Source: Aestuariirhabdus haliotis
GTDB lineage: Bacteria; Pseudomonadota; Gammaproteobacteria; Pseudomonadales; Aestuariirhabdaceae
Assembly: GCF_023509475.1 (NCBI RefSeq)
Contig: NZ_JAKSDZ010000006.1
Span: 1-64,000 of the forward strand
Length of the DNA stretch: 64,000 nt
Reading direction: 5' to 3'
Below, in pieces: positions 25,567 through 37,347 of this stretch (position 1 is its first letter; each line of letters opens with the position of its first letter). The position numbers and the translations under genes are program-made. Below the pieces are notes generated by a model. It was given only the letters and a program-made list of their open reading frames with translations. It was not told where the DNA came from and searched no databases.

Positions 25567-26567
25567 GCCGTCAGGTCCAGCGGTTGCCCCATCTGCGGTA
25601 GCCATTGCTGGAACCAGTTACGCACGGGTAGCAATTCATCGCTTTGCAAATTGCGCATCAGTAGTGCAACCACTCTGGGAATATGCTGCAAGTAGACCGA
25701 CTTGCCGTCCCGCACCATCAGCCGCACAAAAATGCCGGCAACCTTGGCATGACGCTGGGCCGCCAACACACGATAGCTGCTCATAAATTGTTTGGCATCA
25801 AGCTCTGGCCTTGCTGCCAGATACTGTTCGAGCAACCGGGTTTGCAATTGCGGGGTCACATCCCGCCGAGCATCTTCGAGCAACGACATCAGGTCATAGG
25901 CGGCATTGCCCAGCAAAGCATCCTGGAAATCCAGCAAACCGCACTCAGCCCCCTCCCCTTCACCTTCGATACGCATCAGGTTATCGACATGAAAATCCCT
26001 CAGTACCAGGGCCGGTGCTTGACCCTCCAGCAAGGCAAAGCAATCCAGCCAGGCCTCACGGTACTGTTCAACAGCCTCCTGCGGACAAGGCGTGCCGGCC
26101 AGTGCGGGGTAATACCATTGCACCAACAACAGGGCCTCATGGAGTAACGCCTGGTGATCGTACTCGGGAAGTTCGATCTGGTGACTGTCGGGATTATTGT
26201 GCAGGCGAATCAACAGCTCCACAGCCATCGAATACAACGCCGCTTCGGATTCGCCTTTGGACAATAAACGACTGAAGGTTTCATCGCCAAAATCTTCCAG
26301 CAACGCGAAGCCTTGCTCGACATCACTGTCGAACACACGGGGAGCTCGAAAACCGAGGCGAATAAGATGGTTGGCGATCTGAATAAAAGGACGAATATCT
26401 TCTTGCGGTGGAGGCGCATCCATCAACAAACAGCCGGAGGTTCCCTGATGCAAACGAAAATAACAACGAAAAGAAGCGTCCGCCGCCAACACTTGAACGT
26501 CTGCCTTCCCCCAGCCATGCTGCGCTATAAATTGGTTTCGCGCCTGCTGGCGATCCTGCCCCTGCAT
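25563..26567 (-). CDS. Aminoglycoside-phosphotransferase-fold kinase, AmgK-like
   Basis: 334 residues. DASFRCYFRL and LLMDAPPPQEDIRPFI near the N terminus, GFALLEDFGDETF for the hinge, VLRDFHVDNLM as the catalytic Brenner motif and GLLDFQDALLGNAAYDL as the metal-binding motif give a complete kinase core. The overall pattern resembles AmgK, the anomeric N-acetylmuramate/N-acetylglucosamine kinase of the peptidoglycan recycling bypass. The usual partner nucleotidyltransferase MurU is not next to it; a TSUP permease is coupled to it instead. The sugar substrate is therefore unproven and no symbol is given. AAGGA lies 6 nt before the ATG. Confidence 0.75.
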   Translation of the reverse strand: MQGQDRQQARNQFIAQHGWGKADVQVLAADASFRCYFRLHQGTSGCLLMDAPPPQEDIRPFIQIANHLIRLGFRAPRVFDSDVEQGFALLEDFGDETFSRLLSKGESEAALYSMAVELLIRLHNNPDSHQIELPEYDHQALLHEALLLVQWYYPALAGTPCPQEAVEQYREAWLDCFALLEGQAPALVLRDFHVDNLMRIEGEGEGAECGLLDFQDALLGNAAYDLMSLLEDARRDVTPQLQTRLLEQYLAARPELDAKQFMSSYRVLAAQRHAKVAGIFVRLMVRDGKSVYLQHIPRVVALLMRNLQSDELLPVRNWFQQWLPQMGQPLDLTA

Positions 26568-26807
26568 ACTTGATCCTTGGTTTTTAATTCGATTCGTACT
26601 CTATCACGCTACACATTCGATGCCAGTGGGCTTCAGCCATTACCAATAATAATCCTGTACATTTAACCGATATGATCATCGAGCCCGTTACAATCACCCT
26701 TCATTGACCATGGCCTGAGGTAGATTGAATTGAGTCGAAGCGCTTCCTTCTGGCCAGCGTGACTGCTACTGTGATGTTCAATATAAACAACAGCTGTAAT
26801 AAATAAC

Positions 26808-28136
26808 ATGCTCTATCATCCAAGCGCATACGATACCTCCAGCCCCGTCCCCAGCTACTGGGAAGCCTCAGTACAGCGTTCCGAGCTACCAACTCGCCCC
26901 GAGCCACAGCACTATGACGTGGTGATTATAGGGGGCGGTTTCACCGGGCAAAGCGCAGCGCTCACCTTTGCCGAACAAGGCCAAACCAGCGTGGCCGTGC
27001 TCGATGCTGGAAAACCCGGCTGGGGAGCCTCAGGGCGCAATGGTGGTTTTTGTTCCGTCGGTGGTACCGGACTTTCCTACCGGGAGATTGAGCAACAGTT
27101 CGGGCAAAGCGCTTGCCAGCATTTCCTTCGCATGCAGACACGCACCATTGAGCGAGTGGCCGAACGTGCCGGTCAATATGCCTGGAATATTGACGCCTGC
27201 CTGCCTGGCGAACTGCAACTGGCCCACAGCCCTAAAGCCTTCAAGGCACAGCGGGAAAAACAGCAATACCTGCAGCAACGTTTTGATCACCCCACCGAGC
27301 TCTGGGATAAATCAACCTGCCAGCAGCAGGGTGTCGACTCCCCCGCCTTTTATGGCGGCCTCTATGTCCCCTCAGGGTTTGGTCTGCACCCGTTGAAATA
27401 CGACCTTGCCCTCACCCGAACATTGCTCGACATGGGGGTTCACTGGCACGCCGAAACCTTTGTCGATCGCTGGCAAAGAATTGGCCAGGGCTTCCAGATA
27501 CAGACCTCACGAGGCGATTTCAGCGCCAAGCAGCTGTTGATCGCCACGAACGGTTATACCCGCCCCGGGCTCCTGCCCAACTACGAAGCCGGGTTGATGC
27601 CGGTACAATCCAATATTCTGGTCACCCGACCTTTAAGCCTTGAGGAGCAGCAGCAACAAGGCTGGCATTCAACCCTGATGAGCTACGATAGTCGCCATCT
27701 GTTGCACTATTTCCGTTTATTACCCGATGGCCGTTTTCTGTTTGGCGGCCGCGGTGGCACCTCCGCCAATCCCAATACCCTGGCCGCTATGCGTGCCCTG
27801 CTGACTCGGGACTTCCATCAGTTATTTCCCGCCTGGAAATCGGTGGAGATTGAGTATTTCTGGCGCGGTCTGCTCTGCTTGAGTGCCACCAATATGCCCC
27901 ATGTCTGCGAGTTGCCAGACAATCGCGGCGCTTATGTGGCGATGGCCTTTCACGGCGACGGTGTAGCTATGGGCAGCTGGTGTGGTGAACAGGTTGCCCG
28001 TCAAATGATGGGCATGGACAGCGACTTACCGGAATTTATGCGCCAGCCCCCCAAAGCCTTCCCATTACCAGGGTTGCGCCCGCTCTATCTCAGGGCCGGG
28101 TATCTCGGGTACCATATGCTCGACCTTTGGAGCTGA
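26808..28136 (+). CDS. Second PuuB-like FAD-dependent amine oxidoreductase
   Basis: 442 residues, same DAO-fold layout as the protein encoded at 23438-24730: PSYWEASVQR leader, VVIIGGGFTGQSAALTFAEQ, then GWGASGRNGGFC and a C-terminal YVAMAFHGDGVAMGSW in place of the SGHG motif. The N-terminal motifs match closely but the substrate-side regions differ, so the two probably act on different amines. The ribosome site before ATG is weak (AT-rich leader). It is divergent from the kinase-like gene with a 240-bp shared intergenic region, and yheU follows after 11 bp. Confidence 0.82.
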   Translation: MLYHPSAYDTSSPVPSYWEASVQRSELPTRPEPQHYDVVIIGGGFTGQSAALTFAEQGQTSVAVLDAGKPGWGASGRNGGFCSVGGTGLSYREIEQQFGQSACQHFLRMQTRTIERVAERAGQYAWNIDACLPGELQLAHSPKAFKAQREKQQYLQQRFDHPTELWDKSTCQQQGVDSPAFYGGLYVPSGFGLHPLKYDLALTRTLLDMGVHWHAETFVDRWQRIGQGFQIQTSRGDFSAKQLLIATNGYTRPGLLPNYEAGLMPVQSNILVTRPLSLEEQQQQGWHSTLMSYDSRHLLHYFRLLPDGRFLFGGRGGTSANPNTLAAMRALLTRDFHQLFPAWKSVEIEYFWRGLLCLSATNMPHVCELPDNRGAYVAMAFHGDGVAMGSWCGEQVARQMMGMDSDLPEFMRQPPKAFPLPGLRPLYLRAGYLGYHMLDLWS

Positions 28137-28147
28137 CCCCGACACTT

Positions 28148-28399
28148 ATGATTATCCCTCACCGCGACCTGCAACCAGCAACCCTGACCAACCTTATCGA
28201 GGAGTTTGTCTCCCGGGAAGGCACCGACAACGGCTTTGATGACACCCTGGAGCAACGGGTACAAGCGGTGCACCGATTGCTGGAAAGTGGTGAAGCGGTG
28301 ATTCTCTATACCCAGCTCACAGAGAGCGTCAATATCATCATGCGCCATGACCTGCCTGAAGAGGCCGAACTGGATGCCATGAACCAGGTGCAAGATTGA
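28148..28399 (+). CDS. yheU: YheU family protein
   Basis: 83 residues, the typical YheU length. The family pattern IIPHRDLQPATLTNLIEEFV is followed by SREGTD, LEQRVQAV, ESGEAVILYTQLTESVNII. YheU is a conserved small gammaproteobacterial protein of unknown function. The ATG at 28148 is chosen over a TTG seven codons earlier because family members begin directly with this IIP segment. It follows the amine oxidase gene by 11 bp and probably shares its transcript. Confidence 0.85.
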   Translation: MIIPHRDLQPATLTNLIEEFVSREGTDNGFDDTLEQRVQAVHRLLESGEAVILYTQLTESVNIIMRHDLPEEAELDAMNQVQD

Positions 28400-28414
28400 A
28401 AAACCGTCTGCTGA

Positions 28415-28849
28415 CTAGCTGCGCAAGCTGCCCTCGTGCTGCCATTCACAGCGCACCTTGATATTGCCGGTACCCGGTTTGTGGAAGCTGGTGTCGGAAT
28501 CCCAGGTGAAAGTGTGGGTTCCAGAGAGTTCGGTTTCCAGGTGAACGGCGACCGATACCCAATACATCGATTGCAACAACTGCTCAAACTTGGCCACCCA
28601 CTGCTCCCATTCGTATTCGATGGCACGATAGGAAGCGCCAAAGTGGATCACCTGGGTTTGAAAGGTGCTGTTTTCCGTTATCTGGCTACCGGTTGAGGCA
28701 AACATCTCGCGGGACAGGAAGGGCCAGTCGTCCATGCCAGGCAACGACTTTATGGCGCGCTGATTGTGCATTCGGCGTACCTGCATTTCGCGGTCGTCGC
28801 CAAAGGGCAAATCCTTGATACAGCCATAAACAATCGACTCGTGATCCAC
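28415..28849 (-). CDS. Conserved-looking hypothetical protein
   Basis: 144 residues, soluble and acidic-neutral, with no family recognised. Notable segments are ESIVYGCIKDLPFGDD near the start, SLPGMDDWPFLSREMF in the middle and a Trp/Tyr-rich half (YEWEQWVAKFEQLLQSMYW). It starts at GTG with AAGGAGAG 6 nt before it, a strong ribosome site. It converges with yheU (15 bp apart) and stands upstream of nothing on its strand, so it is probably monocistronic. Confidence 0.65.
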   Translation of the reverse strand: MDHESIVYGCIKDLPFGDDREMQVRRMHNQRAIKSLPGMDDWPFLSREMFASTGSQITENSTFQTQVIHFGASYRAIEYEWEQWVAKFEQLLQSMYWVSVAVHLETELSGTHTFTWDSDTSFHKPGTGNIKVRCEWQHEGSLRS

Positions 28850-29004
28850 GCAGTCCTCTCCTTGTGTTCGCTATAGTCAGTCGATAGCCGTACAAAAACT
28901 ACTATGACCTGGTAACCGCCGCCATTGTGCTATCGACTCAATGCTCCACGATACCCAAAAGCATAAGCGAGGGGAACGCGGGAAATGCAAAAATTCAGAA
29001 CCAG

Positions 29005-31712
<2,708 letters not shown>

Positions 31713-31720
31713 TCATATTG

Positions 31721-31745
31721 GGCCAGCCCAGGATAGAGGCTGGCC
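31721..31745. repeat. Stem-loop between zipA and ligA
   Basis: Perfect 8-bp GC-rich arms GGCCAGCC (31721-31728) and GGCTGGCC (31738-31745) around a 9-nt loop, beginning 9 bp past the zipA stop. No T-run follows on either strand, so it is not a standard terminator; it may stabilise or partly attenuate the zipA-ligA message. Confidence 0.4.
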
Positions 31746-31754
31746 TGAGATCGA

Positions 31755-32954
31755 TCAAAAGCGATCCCGCTCACGGGTTAACTGACGACGTTCAAATTCG
31801 GTAATACGCTGCTTGCAATGGGTCAGGGTTTGTTGGGTCATAACGCTGCGGCTTTCATCTTTTAATTCGCCGTCCAGCTCCCGGGCAATGGTCTGGGCCG
31901 CGGTAGCCATCATCTCAAACGCCTTGAGCGGCTCTTTCGGCCCAGGCAATCCCATAAACAGTGTCACCAGCGGCGTCTGCAGCTGATCCATGTGATCCAG
32001 ATCGAAGCTACCGGGTTCGACACCATTGGCCAGACTGAACTGCACCGGCCCTTGGCCATCGAACTGCTCATGACGGTGAAAAATACTCATTTCACCATAT
32101 TTCAGACCATTGCCAAGCAGCAGTTGCAGCAGCGGTTCGCCCGCGAAGGTGCCACCATTTCGAGCCAGCACGTTAATCACTATAATCTCTTCGGCGGGGG
32201 GACGCTTTTCACTTTCTTTCGGTGCCGTCGGTTCTGCAGCTTTGGCAGGTGCCGGTGTACTGCGCTTTCGAGTCTCTTTGCGAGGCGCCGGAGCTTCAGG
32301 GGTTTTACCATCCACTTCCATCAATACCGGAACCGGCTCGTCGAGGTTCAACGACGTCTGGGCCGGAGCTGCCGCAGATTCTGCGCCAGGCTGATAGGCA
32401 TCAACCACCGGCTCAGCCTCGCTGCGAGTATAGCTTGTATCCGTTGCTACCTCGGGTTCAGTAGCCGCATAAAAGGGCTCCGGGTCGGCTTCGGGCATGG
32501 GCGAATCATCGAGTGCCGAACCAAAGGATTCTTCTTCAACGATCTCTGAAGCAGGCCCTGATACGCCGCTGTCATGGAGCGACTGAGCGGATGCTTGTTC
32601 ATCGTCATAAGCTGTCGATGCTTCAGAATAGCCGCTTTGGGATTTACGAGGCGGCGGCATAAAGAGCGGGTCATTACTTTCATCATAGCCATGGGAATTT
32701 TCATCATAGCCGGCGGAGCTTTCATCATAGGCATCAAAGCCTTCATTCTGATCAGGTTCGTCACCGCGAAGTTTTACCCTGGCGCCGCCGTTTGGCAGTT
32801 CATCATTAAAATCCTGGGAGCTACTGCCAAAGGAAAAATCGAGGTCTTTCGGCTGGCGACGCGCCACCCGCATCCGACGGTAACCATCGGCCAGAATACC
32901 CAGGATCAATATTACGGCTATAACGACCAGCCACTCACGCACACCCATATCCAT
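31755..32954 (-). CDS. zipA: Cell division protein ZipA
   Basis: 399 residues. One N-terminal membrane helix (about 6-24; WLVVIAVILILGILADG) is followed by basic residues, a long acidic, low-complexity linker (about 40-250) rich in Asp, Ser, Tyr and Glu with YDES-type repeats, then Pro/Ala, and the C-terminal ZipA domain that binds the FtsZ tail (about 260-385; VINVLARNGGTFAGEPLLQ, then FSLANGVEPGSFD). It ties the FtsZ ring to the inner membrane. The linker is long for the family. It sits between smc and ligA, the order seen in Pseudomonas. Confidence 0.95.
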   Translation of the reverse strand: MDMGVREWLVVIAVILILGILADGYRRMRVARRQPKDLDFSFGSSSQDFNDELPNGGARVKLRGDEPDQNEGFDAYDESSAGYDENSHGYDESNDPLFMPPPRKSQSGYSEASTAYDDEQASAQSLHDSGVSGPASEIVEEESFGSALDDSPMPEADPEPFYAATEPEVATDTSYTRSEAEPVVDAYQPGAESAAAPAQTSLNLDEPVPVLMEVDGKTPEAPAPRKETRKRSTPAPAKAAEPTAPKESEKRPPAEEIIVINVLARNGGTFAGEPLLQLLLGNGLKYGEMSIFHRHEQFDGQGPVQFSLANGVEPGSFDLDHMDQLQTPLVTLFMGLPGPKEPLKAFEMMATAAQTIARELDGELKDESRSVMTQQTLTHCKQRITEFERRQLTRERDRF

Positions 32955-33162
32955 GTTGTTTCATTCACCCCTGTTCAGTCATCTCTGGATGACTCGTACC
33001 TGCACACACCGGTTTTCCCTGATGCCGCCGAATAAAACGCTCGTTCCTTACAGATACTCAGGACCAAACATTCGACAGAATCTATACCGTCCAAATCCCC
33101 TTCGGGTATGCCGTTCATTATCGAACAGCACTCAAGAAAACTCAAAAATTCTCTAGCCGTTT

Positions 33163-36100
33163 TTACACCGCTGCCAGGGCGGCGGCTTCCTCAATATCTA
33201 CCGCTACCATACGGGAAACACCAGGCTCGTGCATCGTCACACCCATCAGCTGATTACCGGCTTCCATAGCAATCTTATTGTGGGTGATATAGATAAACTG
33301 CACCGAGGCCGACATCTCCTCAACCATGCGGGCGTAACGGGCCACGTTGGCATCATCCAATGGGGCATCGACCTCATCGAGCATACAGAAAGGCGCCGGA
33401 TTCAACTGAAAGATCGAGAACACCAGAGCGATGGCGGTAAGCGCCTTTTCACCACCGGACAGCAGATGAATGGTACTGTTTTTCTTACCCGGAGGTCGCG
33501 CCATGATGGTCACACCGGTATCGAGCAGATCATCCCCGGTCAACTCCAGATACGCGTGGCCGCCACCAAAGACTTTCGGGAACAGAATCTGAATTCCGCT
33601 GTTGACCTTCTCGAAGGTCTCCTTAAAGCGACTACGGGTTTCCCGGTCGATCCGCCTGATGGCGTTTTCCAGGGTATTCAGGGCTTCTACCAGATCATCG
33701 TTCTGGGCATCCAGATACTCTTTACGCTCAGCCTGGGACTTGTATTCATCGATCGCCGCCAGATTAATAGCACCGAGTCGCTGGATTCGATTATCCAGGC
33801 GGCGTAACTGGTCTTCCCACTCGCTGTCGGTGGCGTCTTCCGGTAGGTTGTCGAGCACCGTGGGCAGATCAAATTGCTCCTCGGCCAACTGCTCCTGCAA
33901 GGTCTTGCGCCGCACTTGCAACGCCTGCCACTCCATTCGATTCTGCTCCAGCTGACCACGCAGGTTCTGGGCATGCTGTTCGGCTTCGGAGCGCTGTTTC
34001 TCATGCTCACGCATCTGATGATCGAGTGCCTCAACCTGGCGGCGGGACTCGGCCAACTCCTCTTCCACCACCACTCGTTGCTCCAGCAACTCTTCGAGCA
34101 TCAATTTCTGCTCGGCTACCGGCTCATCGCTTTGGTTCAAGCCTTGTTGTAATTGCTCTTTGCGCTCTTTCAGCTGCTCCATCTGTGTTTGCAGGCGCTG
34201 TTGACCACCGCGGGTCGCATCGAGCTGAGTGCGAATGGACTGGTAACGTAACTGCAACTGGTGCGTACGATCCTTATCGTGGCGAGAACGCTGGCGAGCC
34301 TCATCGAGCTTGGCTCGATTGTCATCCCGCAGCCGTAACAACTCTTCCCGTTTCTCGGCATCGCTCTCCATCAAATCGAGGGATTCCTGCAATACCAGAC
34401 GGGCTTCGCCCAGCTTTTCCTGCTCCAGCGTTTGTTGCTCCCGAATCTCTTCCAACTCACTGTCGATGCCTTCGCGACGAGCGGCGGTCTGCTCGATACG
34501 AACCCGCTTGGCTCCCAGCTCAGCACGCAGCTCACTCTGCCGACGGCTCTGGTCGGCAATCGTTTTTTGCAATTCGTCCCGTTCCAGTTCAGTTTGCTTC
34601 AGGGTTTCCCGATGTTGCTGCAGGTTCTCGGCAAAGCTTTCGACCTGCTCTTGATCCGTCTCGATACTGGCAACCAGTTCCTCGAGTTCCTGCTGGCGCT
34701 GCAATACGCCGGCTTGCTGGTCTTCGTCCCGGGCAACCCGCAACCAGTTGTGCCCCACCCAGATACCGTCACGGGTGATGATCGACTGGCGCCCGGTCAA
34801 GTTCGAGCGTTGAGCCAGGGCCGAGGTAAGATCTTCGGCCACCGAAATGCCGTCCAGCAAACCCGCCAAATCCGTCTCGGAGCGAACCTTACTGATCAGG
34901 CCCGCATCGTTTGTCGATGCATGGCTATTGCTCTGCCCCTGCTCAAGAGCCATCAAGGTGCCGGCATCCAGGCTGCCCAATAGATCTTCCAGCGGGTCCA
35001 GGCCCTCGACACAAACCGCTTGCAAGGTATCCCCCAAAACGGTTTCCAGCGCCAGTTCCCAGCCTTCATCGACCTGCAACTGCTCCGCCAGACGCGGACG
35101 ATCCGACAAACCCTGCTGTTCCAGCCAGCCCCCCAGGGAACCACGCTGACCCAGTGCGGCCTGTTGCAAGGCTTCCAGAGAGGCCCGGCGCCCTTGCTGA
35201 CTTTGCAGTTGAGTGCGGCGCTCATCCAGTGCAGAGCTGGTTTCCTGAATGGTTTCGCGCAATTGTTCAATGCGTTCCTGCAAGCCTTCGCGATCCATCT
35301 GCTGGTCTTCCCCAGCCATCTCCAGTTCACTCAGCTGCTCGCTGAGTAGTTCGAGTTCCTCTTCCCCTTCATCGGTACCCAGGTCGGCACGTTCATCCTG
35401 CAATTTACGAATGCGCTCACCCTGCCGCGTCACTACCTGCTCGATATGCTGAATGCGGGACTGTTCGACTTCCGCCCTTTGACGGGGCTCCGAGGCGCGC
35501 TGGTTGAAGGTATCCCATTGCTGCTGCCATTCCTGCATCACCTCTTCGGCGCCTTCCAGGGTCAGGGTGGCTTCCTCTTCGGTCTCGCGAACCAGCTCCA
35601 GTTCGGGTTCGATCTCTTCCAGTTCCAGTTCCAGGCGCTCGACCAGTTCACGATCGGCATTGAGGTGGGTGCTGGTCTCTTCCCAGTTTTTCTCCGCTTG
35701 CTGCAAGTCTTCCAGTAACTGACGAGAACGTTCGCGGGTATGTTGAATGGTTTGCTCTATGCGGGCAATTTCTCCACCCACACTGTAAAAACGTCCCTGA
35801 ACTTCGTTAAAACGGTCGGTGAGCTGGGTGTGCTCATCGCGTTTCTTCTCGATCGCGGTATCCATGGAGCGCTGGTCGGCGACAAAGGATTCCATACGCA
35901 CTTCGAGGTCGCGTATGGTGCCCTCTTTTTCGCTCACTTCGCCATCAATCGCACGCCAGCGCAGGGCGCTGAGCTGCGCTTTTTTCAAGCGCTCGTCGGC
36001 TTTGAACTCCTTGTATTTCTCCGCCGCCTGGGCCTGACTATGCAGGTGATGCAACTGGCGCTCGAGTTCTTCGCGCAGGTCGGTCAGGCGCTCCAGGTTT

Positions 36101-36666
36101 TCATTGGTACGGCGAATGCGGTTTTCGGTATCACGCCGACGCTCCTTGTACTTGGAGATGCCGGCCGCTTCTTCGATAAAGACCCGAAGCTCTTCGGGTT
36201 TGGATTCGATCAGATTGGAGATGATGCCCTGACTGATAATGGAATAACTGCGCGGTCCAAGGCCGGTACCCAGGAAAATATCGGTGATATCACGACGGCG
36301 GCATTTGGTGCCATTGAGGTAATAGATATTCTTGGCATCTCGGGTCACTTTACGACGTACGGAGATCTCACTAAAAGCCGCGTATTCACCGCGAATGGTG
36401 CCATCGCTGTTATCGAACACCAGCTCAACCGAGGCCTGGCCGACAGGTTTTCGAGCATTTGAACCGTTGAAGATAACGTCCGTCATGGACTCACCACGCA
36501 GGTTCTTGGCGGAGCTTTCTCCCATCACCCAGCGTACGGCGTCGATAATATTGGATTTTCCGCAACCGTTTGGCCCAACTACTGCACACATGTTGCTTGG
36601 AAACTGAACGGTCGTCGGATCCACAAAGGATTTGAATCCGGCGAGTTTAATACACTTGAGTCGCAT
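33163..36666 (-). CDS. smc: Chromosome partition protein SMC
   Basis: About 1167 residues. The start MRLKCIKLAGFKSFVDP at 36666 matches the family; a frame 20 codons longer adds a foreign leader. The Walker A site is VGPNGCGKSNIIDAVRW (about 27-43). Two very long Gln/Glu-rich coiled coils flank the hinge (about 500-640). The C-terminal head has the signature LLSGGEKALTAIALVF and the Walker B FCMLDEVDAPLDD. SMC condenses and helps segregate the chromosome with ScpA and ScpB, which are not in this window. An 8-bp hairpin lies just before its ribosome site. Confidence 0.96.
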   Translation of the reverse strand: MRLKCIKLAGFKSFVDPTTVQFPSNMCAVVGPNGCGKSNIIDAVRWVMGESSAKNLRGESMTDVIFNGSNARKPVGQASVELVFDNSDGTIRGEYAAFSEISVRRKVTRDAKNIYYLNGTKCRRRDITDIFLGTGLGPRSYSIISQGIISNLIESKPEELRVFIEEAAGISKYKERRRDTENRIRRTNENLERLTDLREELERQLHHLHSQAQAAEKYKEFKADERLKKAQLSALRWRAIDGEVSEKEGTIRDLEVRMESFVADQRSMDTAIEKKRDEHTQLTDRFNEVQGRFYSVGGEIARIEQTIQHTRERSRQLLEDLQQAEKNWEETSTHLNADRELVERLELELEEIEPELELVRETEEEATLTLEGAEEVMQEWQQQWDTFNQRASEPRQRAEVEQSRIQHIEQVVTRQGERIRKLQDERADLGTDEGEEELELLSEQLSELEMAGEDQQMDREGLQERIEQLRETIQETSSALDERRTQLQSQQGRRASLEALQQAALGQRGSLGGWLEQQGLSDRPRLAEQLQVDEGWELALETVLGDTLQAVCVEGLDPLEDLLGSLDAGTLMALEQGQSNSHASTNDAGLISKVRSETDLAGLLDGISVAEDLTSALAQRSNLTGRQSIITRDGIWVGHNWLRVARDEDQQAGVLQRQQELEELVASIETDQEQVESFAENLQQHRETLKQTELERDELQKTIADQSRRQSELRAELGAKRVRIEQTAARREGIDSELEEIREQQTLEQEKLGEARLVLQESLDLMESDAEKREELLRLRDDNRAKLDEARQRSRHDKDRTHQLQLRYQSIRTQLDATRGGQQRLQTQMEQLKERKEQLQQGLNQSDEPVAEQKLMLEELLEQRVVVEEELAESRRQVEALDHQMREHEKQRSEAEQHAQNLRGQLEQNRMEWQALQVRRKTLQEQLAEEQFDLPTVLDNLPEDATDSEWEDQLRRLDNRIQRLGAINLAAIDEYKSQAERKEYLDAQNDDLVEALNTLENAIRRIDRETRSRFKETFEKVNSGIQILFPKVFGGGHAYLELTGDDLLDTGVTIMARPPGKKNSTIHLLSGGEKALTAIALVFSIFQLNPAPFCMLDEVDAPLDDANVARYARMVEEMSASVQFIYITHNKIAMEAGNQLMGVTMHEPGVSRMVAVDIEEAAALAAV

Positions 36667-36686
36667 GCGATCTAATGGTCCTGAAT

Positions 36687-36718
36687 CGGGGAAGACCCGT
36701 TTGCTGCGGCCTTCCCCG
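36687..36718 (-). promoter_or_regulatory. Hairpin in the smc leader
   Basis: Perfect arms CGGGGAAG (36687-36694) and CTTCCCCG (36711-36718) with a 16-nt loop. In the smc transcript the stem ends about 20 nt before the ATG and just before the AGGA ribosome site. No T-run follows, so it is unlikely to stop transcription; it might separate the ccm and smc messages or shape translation. Confidence 0.35.
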
Positions 36719-36840
36719 GGACGCAAAACGAGCTCTTATCAAGTGACTCAGTTTACACGGCCATTGCGCCTTGTGGAACTGGGCAAGGGGAGATCAGGAC
36801 CGAACGAACGCCAGCCCTGCGATCGATTTAACGTCTTCGG

Positions 36841-37347
36841 CTATTTTTCGCCCAGCAGCTGTTTGAGGCGTTGCTGTTCATCGTCACTTAACGACTCGAG
36901 CGGTGCAGCAGGGCTATTGGCGCCAGCGCTCGCTTTGTCCGAAGACCTGACCGTTATCTGGGCTTGACGGTTCTTGCGTAACAAGCCAAACAGCACCACC
37001 AACCCCATTAACAGAAACAGCACCGGCCCTCCCCAGAGCACCAGGGTCTTGGCACTGAAACGGGGCTTGTAGAGGACAAAATCACCGTAACGATCGACCA
37101 GAAAATCGACAATCTGGTCATCGCTCATACCCTCTTCCAGCATGCGATAGATTTCACGACGCAGATCGTTAGCAATAGGCGCATTGGAATCGGCGATATT
37201 CTGGTTCTGGCACTTGGGGCAGCGGAGTTCATCGGTCAGCACCGAAAAACGCTCCTGCCGATCCGGGGTACTGAACTCATAGGTATCGATAGCGGCCTGA
37301 ACCTGAGGCACCAATAGCACCAACAGGAGAATCAACGCACGTGTCAT
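36841..37347 (-). CDS. ccmH: Cytochrome c maturation protein CcmH (CcmH/CycL domain only)
   Basis: 168 residues. A signal-type helix is followed by the heme-lyase redox motif LRCPKCQNQNIADSNA (CxxC about residues 42-45), DQIVDFLVDRYGDFVLYKP, a second membrane helix (about 100-120) and a charged tail. CcmH reduces apocytochrome c cysteines for heme ligation in the periplasm. The ATG at 37347 shares one base with the ccmG stop. Only the short CycL-type part is present; neither a fused nor a separate CcmI TPR part follows, since smc comes next. Confidence 0.93.
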   Translation of the reverse strand: MTRALILLLVLLVPQVQAAIDTYEFSTPDRQERFSVLTDELRCPKCQNQNIADSNAPIANDLRREIYRMLEEGMSDDQIVDFLVDRYGDFVLYKPRFSAKTLVLWGGPVLFLLMGLVVLFGLLRKNRQAQITVRSSDKASAGANSPAAPLESLSDDEQQRLKQLLGEK

